Shown: piece by piece, positions 1 through 7,988 of the stretch | Layout of the letters: the number at the start of each line of letters is the position of its first letter | Numbering within the stretch: position 1 is the stretch's first letter | Position numbers and translations under genes: made by a program | DNA from: Parachlamydiales bacterium | Lineage (GTDB): Bacteria > Chlamydiota > Chlamydiia > Chlamydiales > SM23-39 | NCBI GenBank assembly: GCA_015661075.1 | Contig: JACVQJ010000019.1 | Coordinates: 26,925 to 90,924 of the forward strand | DNA length: 64,000 nucleotides | Direction of reading: 5' to 3' | The notes under the pieces: model-generated | What the model saw: the letters and a program-made list of their open reading frames with translations, nothing else | The model's database searches: none | Told to the model about the DNA's origin: nothing

Positions 1-12
1 ATCGCCCAACAT

Positions 13-759
13 ATGAAGAATATTTCTCTTAAATTCAACGGTCCGAATGGCATAGTTATGGCGGCGTATAAAGATGGTGATGTGACCGTTTCAAGAAAAA
101 CGGATAAGTTTAATGGGCTTTATTTCCCAACTGTTACAATGAAATTGCACTTATCGATTTCTGATAAAATAATACAATCCGTAAAGGCTTGTATGCGCGC
201 TCAGACTGACGAAATACCCCTCTCTGAGGAGGAAAGCGCTACTCTTGTAGATGCTTTCCGCTCAAGAAACCGAGCCTTTCTCTCACAGGAATTGGATATG
301 AGAGCGTGGAGTGAAGAAAATAGACTTTCAACGATGCAAAAAAGTCAACTTTCGGCTAATGAAATACAAATTCTCTTAGATGCTAAACTTGCAAAAGATC
401 AAAAAGCGAAACTCACCAGAATAGAAGAAGTCATACTTTATGCAAATGATATTTACACAGGTCCGATTCAACAAGCTATTCTAGACCCGACAAATTGTAC
501 TGAAGATGAAAAAATGATGGCTTGGCAGCAATTAAATATGGCTGCAGCACGTGGATCTGATGCAACTTTTAAAATAACTGTCAACAAAGAGTTTGGAGAA
601 GTTGTAACAGATAATAGCATTCATATTGGATTCCGAATTAGAAATCAGCTTTGCCCGAGCCAGCCAGCAGATAGACACTCTCCAAATTTGGAATTAGGAT
701 CAGCAGATAGGCTCTCTCCAGATTTGGAATTAGCCTTCCCCGAGCCAGCCAGCAGATAG
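13..759 (+). CDS. Hypothetical protein, possibly 5'-truncated by the window edge
   Basis: I do not recognise this 248-residue protein. It is mainly charged and helical, with no signal peptide or clear membrane segment. The reading frame stays open to the first base of the window, so the ATG at 13 may not be the true start. The last 30 or so residues are encoded by a short tandem repeat (positions 654-781), giving two near-identical ADR-containing blocks, and the stop codon falls inside the third repeat unit. The natural C-terminus may therefore have been altered by repeat growth. It lies upstream of another hypothetical gene on the same strand, and an effector or surface role cannot be judged from sequence alone. 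Confidence 0.6.
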   Translation: MKNISLKFNGPNGIVMAAYKDGDVTVSRKTDKFNGLYFPTVTMKLHLSISDKIIQSVKACMRAQTDEIPLSEEESATLVDAFRSRNRAFLSQELDMRAWSEENRLSTMQKSQLSANEIQILLDAKLAKDQKAKLTRIEEVILYANDIYTGPIQQAILDPTNCTEDEKMMAWQQLNMAAARGSDATFKITVNKEFGEVVTDNSIHIGFRIRNQLCPSQPADRHSPNLELGSADRLSPDLELAFPEPASR

Positions 760-781
760 GCTCCCTCCAGATTTGGAATTA
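654..781 (+). repeat. Imperfect tandem repeat, about 30-bp unit
   Basis: Three copies of a 30-bp unit (starting GCAGATAG, ending TTTGGAATTA) lie at 667-696, 703-732 and 752-781. A longer stretch (CCCGAGCCAGCCAGCAGATA) occurs before the first and third units. The array covers the 3' end of the preceding gene and its stop codon. Confidence 0.85.
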
Positions 782-817
782 CAATAAATTAGTTTTCAAA
801 AAACAAAAAAGGTGACT

Positions 818-2050
818 ATGAATATTTCAAATGTAAATAGTTTTAGCAGCCTACAAGCTACAGCTCATCCTAGAGATCTTTCGCAGATTGAAATCAATCA
901 AAGAAGAGCCGTGGAAGCAGCAGCAAAGGAGGTCATGGAGGGTTTTTGTACTCGTCCTCGCGGTGGGCCAATCAAAATCAATCAATGGGATAAGTCTGGA
1001 AATTGGCTAAGATACGACATCCCACATTTAAGTCTTGGTGATTATATATCTTCTGCAAAGAGGATTGCCTCTCTTTATTACTCAGTAGGTTGTGGGCTCA
1101 TTCTTTATGACCCTATGGCAGAAGTCCAATGTTACGCGACGGTTTATTTTCGCAAATCGTACGAGCAAGCAGAAGATGATTATGAGAAGATTTTGACAGA
1201 GAGAAAAATATCCGAAAGGCACGCTTTGCATACAGACACGCCCATGAGTTGGCTCGCTAGTCTTGATAGAAGGTGGAACCATTCTAATTATGTACAAAGA
1301 AGCGAAGCAAAACGAGCTAAACAATTAGCAGGCCTGGAGAGGATCCGACAAGCATGGAAAAAAACAGGCTTATTTAAAGATGTGATTGTTCCTGACATTA
1401 ATTACCGCATCGACCAATTAGGTCAATACCCAGAACATGTGGCCACCAGTGATGAAATTTTTTTTCTTTTTAAACCACTTGATCCAGATTTTGATGAAGA
1501 TAATGAACAGCTTATTGGACAGCCGCTGGAGTTTCCTAAAGTTGTAACACCAACTCGTCCTTTACGATATGCACAAAAATCCAATCGTGCTGAGTACGAC
1601 GCTAAAATCTGGCATCGCGTTACATCGGTTCGCGTTACATCGTTTTTTGCTTCATGTTCTTGGTTCAATCGCTCTAGCCCTAGCAAAATCGAAGAAATTA
1701 AAGAGGAAATAAAAGCAACAATTCCCGCTGGCACTGCAGACATCGAAGCGCCAAGGTTGTCATCTCCACTCATAGGAGAATCCACTCAGGGACGCACAGG
1801 TGATTTTAGTAATGGTGACGAAAAACCCATCCCAGAATCTACGAACGGAACTTTATTAATCGCTTCTACTTCAACAGGTTGTGACTTAACGGGAATTGCT
1901 GAAATAAAAGAAGTCACTAATAATGAGAGAAGCGGGAGCACCCCAAATGTTTTTCCCGAATCTGGAGATGCGTTAGCAACTGCTTCGCGTGCCTCTTCAG
2001 ATGTTTGCGAAGCTGCTTTTCAGGATTGTTTTTCCGAGATGCCAAAGTGA
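818..2050 (+). CDS. Hypothetical protein (410 aa), no recognised domain
   Basis: A long single-frame protein with an ordered, aromatic- and charge-rich N-terminal two-thirds and a low-complexity Ser/Thr/Glu-rich C-terminal third (from about residue 290), a layout often seen in secreted bacterial effectors. I start it at the ATG at 818, because AAAAAAGGTG (805-814) is a good ribosome binding site for it; a GTG six bases upstream is less well placed. There is no signal peptide or membrane segment. No family was recognised; the effector idea is inference from composition and neighbourhood only. Confidence 0.65.
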   Translation: MNISNVNSFSSLQATAHPRDLSQIEINQRRAVEAAAKEVMEGFCTRPRGGPIKINQWDKSGNWLRYDIPHLSLGDYISSAKRIASLYYSVGCGLILYDPMAEVQCYATVYFRKSYEQAEDDYEKILTERKISERHALHTDTPMSWLASLDRRWNHSNYVQRSEAKRAKQLAGLERIRQAWKKTGLFKDVIVPDINYRIDQLGQYPEHVATSDEIFFLFKPLDPDFDEDNEQLIGQPLEFPKVVTPTRPLRYAQKSNRAEYDAKIWHRVTSVRVTSFFASCSWFNRSSPSKIEEIKEEIKATIPAGTADIEAPRLSSPLIGESTQGRTGDFSNGDEKPIPESTNGTLLIASTSTGCDLTGIAEIKEVTNNERSGSTPNVFPESGDALATASRASSDVCEAAFQDCFSEMPK

Positions 2051-2170
2051 TGCCGCAATCGGCTGTACCAGATGATGAGAATGGCTCCGGACACAGGAGT
2101 TCCCGCTAAAGGTTTTTTACATAGATAATCGGACCAAAATGTTTTCGTACAGAAGTTTTTAAGCACTCGT

Positions 2171-2200
2171 GTCCCAGTCCGAGTCCGAGTCCCAGTCCGA
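2171..2200 (+). repeat. Hexanucleotide microsatellite GTCC(C/G)A x5
   Basis: Five contiguous units GTCCCA, GTCCGA, GTCCGA, GTCCCA, GTCCGA lie in the gap before rpsU. The rest of the 2051-2312 intergenic stretch holds nothing else I recognise. Confidence 0.85.
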
Positions 2201-2312
2201 TTTCTACTTTTGAGCGGGAGCAGCTGCTCCGGACAAAGTCCAGTTGAAGGAAAGCCATGAAATATTCTAAGATAGAGGAACTTTACATGAGAACCCAAAA
2301 CAAAGGTAGTAA

Positions 2313-2507
2313 ATGCCCAGCGTAAAAGTCCGTATCGGCGAGCCCATTGACAAAGCTCTGCGCGCGCTCAAGAAAAAACTCGATAAAGAAGGAATTATGA
2401 AAGCCGCCAAGGCTCACCGTTTCTACGACAAACCTTCCGTCAAGAGCCGAGCGAAATCCAAAGCTGCTACGAAGCGCACGAAAACAGCGCTGCGCCGCGG
2501 GTATTAA
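2313..2507 (+). CDS. rpsU: 30S ribosomal protein S21
   Basis: Small-subunit ribosomal protein S21, 64 residues, strongly basic. The N-terminal [11 protein letters not shown] and the HRFYDKPS motif in the middle match the bacterial S21 family. The C-terminus is a Lys/Arg/Ala tail slightly longer than in many relatives. It starts at an ATG preceded by an AAAGGT-type ribosome binding site. The next gene on the strand is dnaJ; rpsU followed by dnaJ is also the order in Chlamydia, which supports a chlamydial origin. Its role is in translation initiation on the 30S subunit. Confidence 0.95.
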   Translation: MPSVKVRIGEPIDKALRALKKKLDKEGIMKAAKAHRFYDKPSVKSRAKSKAATKRTKTALRRGY

Positions 2508-2606
2508 ACAGGACTGGATGTCAATTAATTATTAGCAGGACAATCTGCGAAGCGTTTTATTGCTGCGCCGGATTAGCACTCGCTCAACGTTTTTGCTAAT
2601 TTTTGT

Positions 2607-2634
2607 TTGAGGTAATTCCGGTTTATATTATATT
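2607..2634 (+). promoter_or_regulatory. Candidate sigma-70-type promoter of dnaJ
   Basis: TTGAGG (2607-2612) and TATATT (2629-2634) are separated by 16 bp in an AT-rich stretch about 70 bp before the dnaJ start. Pattern match only. Confidence 0.4.
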
Positions 2635-2703
2635 GATAGTAAATTGAGACCATCGCATCTGTTGCTTTGGATCGATATTAATACCTATCATCCTGACTTG
2701 ATT

Positions 2704-3849
2704 ATGAAAGACTATTACTCGACCTTAGGAGTTCCCCGCGAAGGAACGATTGATGACATCAAAAAAGCGTATCGCAAGAAAGCGCTCGAATGCCATCCCG
2801 ACCGAAATCCCGGCGACGCCAAAGCAGAAGCGCAATTCAAAGAAGTTTCTGAAGCCTACGAAGTATTGAGCGACGAAAATCGGCGGCGCATTTACGACCA
2901 GTATGGCGAAGACGGGCTCAAGAATGCCGGCGGCATGGGCGGCGGTTTTCCCGGCGGCGGCGGCTTTTCATCCATGGACGAAGCCCTGCGCACCTTCATG
3001 GGAGCCTTCGGCGGGGGCGGCGGTCCCTTTGAATCGTTTTTCGGCGGCCATCCCGAAGAGATGGGCAGCGCGCGCAGAGGCGCGAGCAAGCAGGTCAATT
3101 TGTCGATCCGCTTCGAAGAGGCAGCCCGCGGGATGGATAAAGAAATCACGATCATGAACCTGCTTCCGTGCAAAAGCTGCAACGGAACCGGCGCAAAAAC
3201 CAAGAACGGCATCAAAAGCTGCCCCACTTGTCAGGGCAAAGGGCAAGTATTCCAGAACCGCGGCTTTTTCAGCATGGTGACGGCGTGTCCCCAATGCCAT
3301 GGCGCAGGACAACTGATCACCGACCCATGCAAAGCCTGCGGCGGCGAAGGCCGTGTCAAGGATCGGCAAAACATTACGATCCGGATTCCGCCTGGCATCG
3401 ATTCGGGCATGAGCATGAAGATGGACGGATATGGCGAAGCAGGCCTGGCCGGCGGACCTCCCGGTGATCTTTTTGTCAATATCACCGTGGAACCGCATTC
3501 GACATTCCACCGTCAGGGCGATGACGTCGTGCTAGAATATCCCGTTTCGTTCATTGAAGCGACTCTCGGCTGCCGCAAGGACATGCCCACTCCGCTCGGG
3601 GAAACGGTCAAAATCATCATTCCCGAAGGAACGCAAAGCGGAAAAACCCTGCGCCTCAGCGGCAAGGGCATCCCCAACGTCCACGGCAATGGCCGGGGCG
3701 ATCTGCTCATCAAGATCATTGTCGAAACGCCAGTCCGGCTGAACGAGAAACAAAAAGCGCTGCTCAAATCATTCCAGGAACTGGAAACGGAGCAAAACAA
3801 CCCGAACCGAAAGAGCTTTCTCGATAAGCTGAAAGGGCTATTTTCGTAA
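2704..3849 (+). CDS. dnaJ: Chaperone DnaJ (Hsp40)
   Basis: Cytosolic J-domain co-chaperone that stimulates the DnaK ATPase. The J domain is at residues 1-70 with the catalytic HPD motif (CHPDRNP). It is followed by a Gly/Phe-rich linker (about 75-125), a zinc-binding region with four CxxCxGxG repeats (about 155-230) and the C-terminal substrate-binding domains. The length of 381 residues is normal. The ATG at 2704 is chosen because MKDYYSTLG is the usual DnaJ N-terminus; the frame extends upstream to a TTG at 2644 that would add 20 unrelated residues. The stop codon touches a long palindrome that may end transcription. Confidence 0.97.
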   Translation: MKDYYSTLGVPREGTIDDIKKAYRKKALECHPDRNPGDAKAEAQFKEVSEAYEVLSDENRRRIYDQYGEDGLKNAGGMGGGFPGGGGFSSMDEALRTFMGAFGGGGGPFESFFGGHPEEMGSARRGASKQVNLSIRFEEAARGMDKEITIMNLLPCKSCNGTGAKTKNGIKSCPTCQGKGQVFQNRGFFSMVTACPQCHGAGQLITDPCKACGGEGRVKDRQNITIRIPPGIDSGMSMKMDGYGEAGLAGGPPGDLFVNITVEPHSTFHRQGDDVVLEYPVSFIEATLGCRKDMPTPLGETVKIIIPEGTQSGKTLRLSGKGIPNVHGNGRGDLLIKIIVETPVRLNEKQKALLKSFQELETEQNNPNRKSFLDKLKGLFS

Positions 3850-4033
3850 CCTCGACTTTGCAACTTTTTGGACCCGAAGGCCTCGAGATATTTGTTCTCG
3901 GGGGGGGTTATTTATAACGGGAAGGGGTTAAAAACCCCTTCCCGTTATAAATAACCCCCAGTTCGACCATGGGTCGAACGTCCGAGAGCAAATAGACGAG
4001 GCAGGCGGGTCCAAAAAGTTGCAAAGTCGAGGT
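3849..4033. repeat. 185-bp long imperfect palindrome with 27-bp perfect terminal inverted repeats
   Basis: The outer arms (3849-3875 and 4007-4033) are perfect 27-bp inverted repeats. A second perfect 27-bp inverted pair (3903-3929 and 3933-3959) forms a central hairpin with a 3-base loop, and the sequence between is also loosely self-complementary. It sits immediately after dnaJ and could act as a terminator, but the size and terminal repeats look like a non-autonomous MITE-type element. A short piece of the arm (GTTGCAAAGTCGAG) recurs at 33365-33378. Confidence 0.85.
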
Positions 4034-4055
4034 AACAAGCCTTTTTTCAATTTAA

Positions 4056-4123
4056 ACCACAGAGACAGATACCACAGAGGCCCGAAGCGGGCATTTTTTC
4101 TCTGTGGTTTCGATCTCTGTGGT
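4056..4123. repeat. Dispersed palindromic repeat family 1, copy 1
   Basis: Near-perfect 24-bp inverted arms (starting ACCACAGAGACAG, ending CTCTGTGGT) enclose a small GCCCG/CGGGC stem. The same element occurs at 23669-23746 and 34538-34613, each time between genes, so it is a REP/MITE-like family rather than a single terminator. Confidence 0.9.
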
Positions 4124-4136
4124 AGTTTTTATAATT

Positions 4137-4180
4137 CGTTAATGAAACAAATCCGTCAGCGAATCGCCGCTGACGATCAT
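4137..4180 (+). pseudogene. 3'-end remnant of an oprM-type gene (first of two 44-bp direct repeats)
   Basis: These 44 bases are identical to 6161-6204. At the second copy the sequence is read in frame after an outer-membrane efflux protein C-terminus and ends in TGA; here only the last codons and the stop (4171-4173) remain. The two copies flank the AbiE-like gene pair. Confidence 0.65.
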
Positions 4181-4202
4181 TCGGATAGCCGAACTCACCA
4201 GA

Positions 4203-4961
4203 CTATAAGTCATATATTTGGGCAATGTTTTTTATCACGTCATCAAAATTGATATTATTTATTCCCAATTCTTTCAAGTTGATCGGAGCGCTGTTTTTAA
4301 TGCAATTTAAGAATTTTTGCATATCTGTCCTGATCGATTGAGGCAAAACAATCCGACTCCCAGTAGAGAGCAGCTGATACAATCGAATTACATCATTTTT
4401 GTGCTTGCGAATGTCTCCGCTATCGACATTTGAGCCAATATTCGATCTTTCGGAAAGATCCAGCCATGCTCGGGCTTTAAGAGGAATTATATATCCAGGA
4501 GCTACCACAGATAGTCCTTCTATTTCGCATTTTCCTGCATGAATGAACCGATAATAGTCGTCATCGAGCAAAATCGCAGAGAGACTTGAAATTTCATCAT
4601 CCACCGGAATGGGTGTTAAATGGCTATCATCTGCCAGCTTGATTGCATCGGGCTTACGAGAAAACAATTCCAGCATGTCGGGGTATGCTGCATCTGCCGG
4701 CGAATGAAAGCGATAGAACAATTTCTTCCCTGTGCTTTTCTGTCGATATTGATATTTCCCCTTTCTAATAAATTCCCAGAAAGCCTTCGCAAATTTCTCA
4801 TCTAAGACTTCAACACACAAGACAATATCTAAATCTTTTGTCGCACGGAAATGGAGTCCCACCTCTTCCATTGCTAACATGCACGCTACGCCTCCAATGA
4901 GTACGTAACTGTTGGGAAACGGAGCAAAATGCTCCGCAAATCGATCTAAACCTTTTACCAT
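4203..4961 (-). CDS. AbiEii/AbiGii-like nucleotidyltransferase (putative toxin)
   Basis: A 252-residue protein with the start of a nucleotidyltransferase fold: YVLIGGVACML (about 19-29) followed by RATKDLDIVL (about 39-48), the T-x-D-x-D metal-binding signature of the AbiEii/DUF1814-type family. Such proteins are toxin components of type IV toxin-antitoxin and abortive-infection systems. Its start overlaps the end of the upstream winged-helix gene by 7 bp, a translationally coupled two-gene operon. I infer a toxin or phage-defence role from family and context; an ordinary metabolic nucleotidyltransferase is less likely given the partner gene and flanking direct repeats. Confidence 0.75.
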   Translation of the reverse strand: MVKGLDRFAEHFAPFPNSYVLIGGVACMLAMEEVGLHFRATKDLDIVLCVEVLDEKFAKAFWEFIRKGKYQYRQKSTGKKLFYRFHSPADAAYPDMLELFSRKPDAIKLADDSHLTPIPVDDEISSLSAILLDDDYYRFIHAGKCEIEGLSVVAPGYIIPLKARAWLDLSERSNIGSNVDSGDIRKHKNDVIRLYQLLSTGSRIVLPQSIRTDMQKFLNCIKNSAPINLKELGINNINFDDVIKNIAQIYDL

Positions 4962-5977
4962 TGAATACTCATCATCAGCCTCTGCAAAGCAGCCTCAACT
5001 CGTTCATCATTATTCGCTTTTAGGCTGAGAAAAAGCGAAAATAAATCAATAGAACCATCTTTTGAAAAAACAGTCGGATCGTAACACCAAACTTCAATCT
5101 CAATATCAGCTTCCTCTGTGGAAGGAAGTTTTTCAACATCGCCTGACCGTTCTATTGCCTTCCATGTCTGATTGCTAATTGCATAAACAGGTAGTATCGG
5201 TGAAGAAAGCATGGAATGGCCTGCGAGCGCACTGAGACCGGCTATGGACCCCAGATGTTTGATTTTCTCAATGACATATCGATTCCCTTTTAACCAGAAG
5301 CGTTTTTTTACCGGACTCAGCATGAATGGCTGTGCCTGTTTCCAAAGTTGGCACCGATCTTTGGCAAAATAAATTTGACGCTCTTTTCCCATTCGCTGTG
5401 TTTTAACAAGTTTGAATGACTCAAGTTCATTCAAAGATCTTGTCATAGTCATCGGAGTATAATTTAATGCCTTCGCCAAATTTATAGGAATAAATGGTTC
5501 ATCGCCTCGATGAATTAACGCAAAAATCAGCATCGCTTGCGTTGATGGAGCCAATTTTTGGATGTGAAGATGTTTTTTCTGACAAAACTGGTAATTTTCA
5601 ATCCAATCAATCCCTAAAGCTGGCAAATAGATCTGTCGATTCGGAATTACGAATTGAACTCGATGTGCAATGAGCCGTTTGAGGTTGTACGAAGAAATGG
5701 ATGAACTTGTATAGATGCAAGGCAATCCTGTCTTCGCATGCAGTAGCTCTAAATGTTTGCGGATTGCCGCAGGTGTTATCTCATCGCTTTCGCGATTTGC
5801 CGCTAAAATACAAGATCTTCCTAGCAGCGTCAGAGTGTAGAATTCATAGAGATTTTGTAAAAAAAATGGGAGAGTTTCTATCGTTTTCCAAGGCTTTATA
5901 CTGAGCTGAATATCTAGAGCTTCCTCAACATAGCGTTTCAAGGATCGGATCATAGTTTCCGTGGCCATACAATCCAA
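4955..5977 (-). CDS. Winged-helix DNA-binding protein, probable antitoxin/regulator of the AbiE-like pair
   Basis: A 340-residue protein. The segment around residues 155-215 (LAKALNYTPMTMTRSLNELE, then KERQIYFAKD) has the helix-turn-helix plus wing pattern of MarR-like regulators; the flanking parts are unassigned. The TTG at 5977 is chosen because AAAGG lies 6 bases upstream; an ATG at 5968 is also possible. The ribosome binding site overlaps the first half-site of a four-part dyad operator at 5978-6038, which points to autoregulation. In known AbiE systems the first gene is a winged-helix antitoxin that represses its own promoter; this gene has the same position, though it is longer and not clearly AbiEi. 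Confidence 0.7.
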   Translation of the reverse strand: MDCMATETMIRSLKRYVEEALDIQLSIKPWKTIETLPFFLQNLYEFYTLTLLGRSCILAANRESDEITPAAIRKHLELLHAKTGLPCIYTSSSISSYNLKRLIAHRVQFVIPNRQIYLPALGIDWIENYQFCQKKHLHIQKLAPSTQAMLIFALIHRGDEPFIPINLAKALNYTPMTMTRSLNELESFKLVKTQRMGKERQIYFAKDRCQLWKQAQPFMLSPVKKRFWLKGNRYVIEKIKHLGSIAGLSALAGHSMLSSPILPVYAISNQTWKAIERSGDVEKLPSTEEADIEIEVWCYDPTVFSKDGSIDLFSLFLSLKANNDERVEAALQRLMMSIQW

Positions 5978-6038
5978 CGATAACCTTTAATATGCACGAT
6001 AACATATGATATGTTATCGTGCAAACACAGAGTTATCG
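5978..6038. promoter_or_regulatory. Symmetric four-half-site operator upstream of the AbiE-like operon
   Basis: A perfect 14-bp inverted repeat with a single central base (5994-6022) contains CGATAAC at 5997-6003 and GTTATCG at 6013-6019. Two further half-sites, CGATAAC at 5978-5984 and GTTATCG at 6032-6038, lie exactly 19 bp outside the inner ones, so the whole 61-bp region is symmetric about position 6008. It abuts the TTG start and covers its ribosome binding site. Confidence 0.75.
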
Positions 6039-6101
6039 TCCTTATTTACAGTTGGATAGCAATTATTGACAAGGTCAATTCGTGTTTTACGTAAATCATC
6101 T

Positions 6102-6197
6102 GAACGACGCATCAATCAGACGCTGGGCGGAGGATGGGTTTTGGATGCCGATGCGAACGTCGTTAATGAAACAAATCCGTCAGCGAATCGCCGCTGA
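6102..6197 (+). pseudogene. C-terminal fragment of an OprM/NodT-type outer-membrane efflux gene
   Basis: Read in frame from 6102, the sequence gives ..NQTLGGGWVLDADANV.. and ends at TGA 6195-6197. This is clearly related to the last residues of the OMF protein at 7989-9410 ([16 protein letters not shown]) but lies on the opposite strand with a different tail. No upstream part of the gene remains. The 44 bases at 6161-6204 are repeated at 4137-4180. Confidence 0.75.
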
Positions 6198-6245
6198 CGA
6201 TCATCCTGATGGCCGAGCTCGAAAGCGGCGCAAAAGTTTTGTGCC

Positions 6246-6297
6246 CATAAAATCGAGGTAAGGGGGCCCCGTTTCGGGGTCTTACCTCGATTTTATG
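6246..6297. terminator. Strong palindrome, possible bidirectional terminator
   Basis: Perfect 17-bp arms (6246-6262 and 6281-6297) enclose a second CCCCG/CGGGG stem. It lies just after the stop of the minus-strand gene ending at 6312. Its GAGGTAAG core resembles the outer arm of the palindrome at 3849-4033, so it may belong to a related repeat family. Confidence 0.6.
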
Positions 6298-6311
6298 AGC
6301 ACGTGCGAAAA

Positions 6312-6644
6312 TCAGACGGTTTTTTTCGCCTGATTCAGATTTTTGGCAAGAGCCGCCGCATCTGTTTTTTGATCTTGCAGGGCCGTAAATGACTGAGAAA
6401 TTTTTTGATTTTGATTTTCCAGATCAGCGCGTTTTAATGCGCTCGCAGTCTGATTGAGCACCTGCATCGCCTGGTCCATGACATTTTTAAATGCTTCTTT
6501 TTTGTAAGGAGAATCCGCAGTGTTGTACTGATCCAAAGCGCGCTGAAAGAGATCGACGCCGGCCCGATATTCCTTTTCATAAAGAATTTTGTCGTGATGG
6601 CTGATCGGAATAGACCCGTCGCCCGGCCCTTGAACGTTTGACAT
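6312..6644 (-). CDS. Small helical hypothetical protein (110 aa)
   Basis: A Gln/Ala/Lys-rich, almost entirely helical soluble protein with no Cys, no signal peptide and no membrane segment. The C-terminal half (from about residue 60) has the periodicity of a coiled coil. It begins at an ATG preceded by GGGGGAAAA and is probably a single-gene unit bounded by the palindrome at 6246-6297. Composition and size would suit a secretion chaperone or small secreted factor, but nothing in the sequence proves this. Confidence 0.7.
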   Translation of the reverse strand: MSNVQGPGDGSIPISHHDKILYEKEYRAGVDLFQRALDQYNTADSPYKKEAFKNVMDQAMQVLNQTASALKRADLENQNQKISQSFTALQDQKTDAAALAKNLNQAKKTV

Positions 6645-6673
6645 AATTTTCCCCCGATTTAATTGGCCTCTTT

Positions 6674-6769
6674 GAAGAACTCCTCCTTGAAAGGAGGAGA
6701 TTCTTTCTCCGCTTAAGGAGGCGGTGCGGCTAAAGCCGCTTACCGCACGAATAAAATATCTTGCCTAGA
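6674..6769 (+). repeat. Dispersed repeat family 2, copy A (truncated at 3' side)
   Basis: Begins GAAGAACTCCTCCTT, contains two hairpins (CTCCTTGAAAGGAG; GCGGCTAAAGCCGC) and ends TTGCCTAGA. Fuller copies lie at 32601-32719 and 45008-45146; partial ones at 24553-24606, 15477-15520 and 35932-35951. Downstream (6781-6858) is a further imperfect inverted repeat (GCCAGATCG/CGATCTGGC) resembling the interior of the element at 46194-46409; no gene is seen in 6645-6906. Confidence 0.85.
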
Positions 6770-6906
6770 GCTGCGGCTTTGCCAGATCGATCCTCTTCCT
6801 CATCCATCGCGCCTTCGGCGATGGATTCGTCATTCGGATTGCTGCGCTCCGATCTGGCGGCGCCTCGCTCGCTCGAACTCTGAGACGAATTTATGAAAAA
6901 GGCCAT

Positions 6907-7947
6907 TTAATTCACCTGGAATGTCCATGTGAAGTTAAGGACTCCAGTCACAAAATTGTTGCTGTTGCGCCCATATACGCTAAACCAGACGCCCCCAATA
7001 ATGCCGATGTTTTCATTCCAGTTATATTCGATCGCTGGCGCCAGACTGAGATTATCGCTATATGCACCTCCGAGCGATGCCAGTGTGCTGCCGCCTTTCG
7101 TCGTTGTGCCGGGATGGCCGGAAAAGGTTGTTTCATTGGAAGCCGTATAGGCGATATCTGTCGCAAGAACCCAGCGCTGAGTCAGGCTGATCTCAATTCC
7201 CATATCGGCATTGACCGTCTTGCCCGGAAAAATTCTGGCATGAGTACCGTATCCTCCGCCATAAGTATTAAATCCGTTCACGGTGACCTGCGAGGCAAAG
7301 TTATAGCTAAATGACCAGCGAAGGTTCAGCGGATGCAGAGTGTCCCAAAAAAAAACCTTGGAAATAGCCAGCGTCATTTGGGTCTGATAGGAACCGCCGC
7401 CCGTAGAACTCAAGCCGTAGCCATTGTGATTGAGATGCTGGTACTGTCCGGTCGGCAACGTCTCCTGGACGGCGAATCGGATACCCGGCGCATGAACTGT
7501 TTGGATATAGATCGGAAATCCAAACGTCACCTGGATATCGCTAAATCCGGCGCCATATTGGTGATGCTGCCAATTAAAATCGGCTGGAAGGCTCAGCGCA
7601 ATGTCCAGCGTTTTCGTAATGCCGAATTGCATGCCGACTTTTGGATTCAGATTGACGCGATCGCTGTCCAAATGGTGGGAATGTCGATGCTTATCGAATT
7701 GGGCATAGTTGTCAGCGAGAGCAAGATAGGGCGCAATATTGCCCCATCCCTGCGGCATGTTCGATGAGCCCGATGTGATAATCGGCCCTGTGTACCATGG
7801 GTTGAACATCTTTTTCGCTTTTTGGAACTGAACTTCGGCGACCCTCAACTCCTCCGCGATTTGCTCAGGCGTCTTACGCTCTTCATACTGTGCGACTAAT
7901 GCAGTAGATCCCAAACATAAACAAACTGCCGCGAGAATCTTTCTCAT
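6907..7947 (-). CDS. Outer-membrane beta-barrel protein
   Basis: A 346-residue exported protein. The N-terminus MRKILAAVCLCLGSTALVAQ is a typical signal peptide, with cleavage likely near residue 19. A short charged helical segment (about 22-45) precedes a body of alternating aromatic and polar strands rich in Gly, Asn and Tyr, as in porin-like barrels. The protein ends FTWTFQVN, compatible with a terminal beta-strand. It lies downstream of the RND efflux operon on the same strand, separated by about 40 bp, and may be co-transcribed. The substrate cannot be predicted; a resemblance to general transporter barrels is inferred from pattern only. Confidence 0.75.
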   Translation of the reverse strand: MRKILAAVCLCLGSTALVAQYEERKTPEQIAEELRVAEVQFQKAKKMFNPWYTGPIITSGSSNMPQGWGNIAPYLALADNYAQFDKHRHSHHLDSDRVNLNPKVGMQFGITKTLDIALSLPADFNWQHHQYGAGFSDIQVTFGFPIYIQTVHAPGIRFAVQETLPTGQYQHLNHNGYGLSSTGGGSYQTQMTLAISKVFFWDTLHPLNLRWSFSYNFASQVTVNGFNTYGGGYGTHARIFPGKTVNADMGIEISLTQRWVLATDIAYTASNETTFSGHPGTTTKGGSTLASLGGAYSDNLSLAPAIEYNWNENIGIIGGVWFSVYGRNSNNFVTGVLNFTWTFQVN

Positions 7948-7988
7948 TTCTCAAGCCTCTTTATATCTGTACATAGTTTTTTCACAGA

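Noticed and set aside
2968..3510. 180-aa ORF antisense to dnaJ
   Set aside because: Shadow of dnaJ; composition follows the codon bias of the real gene.
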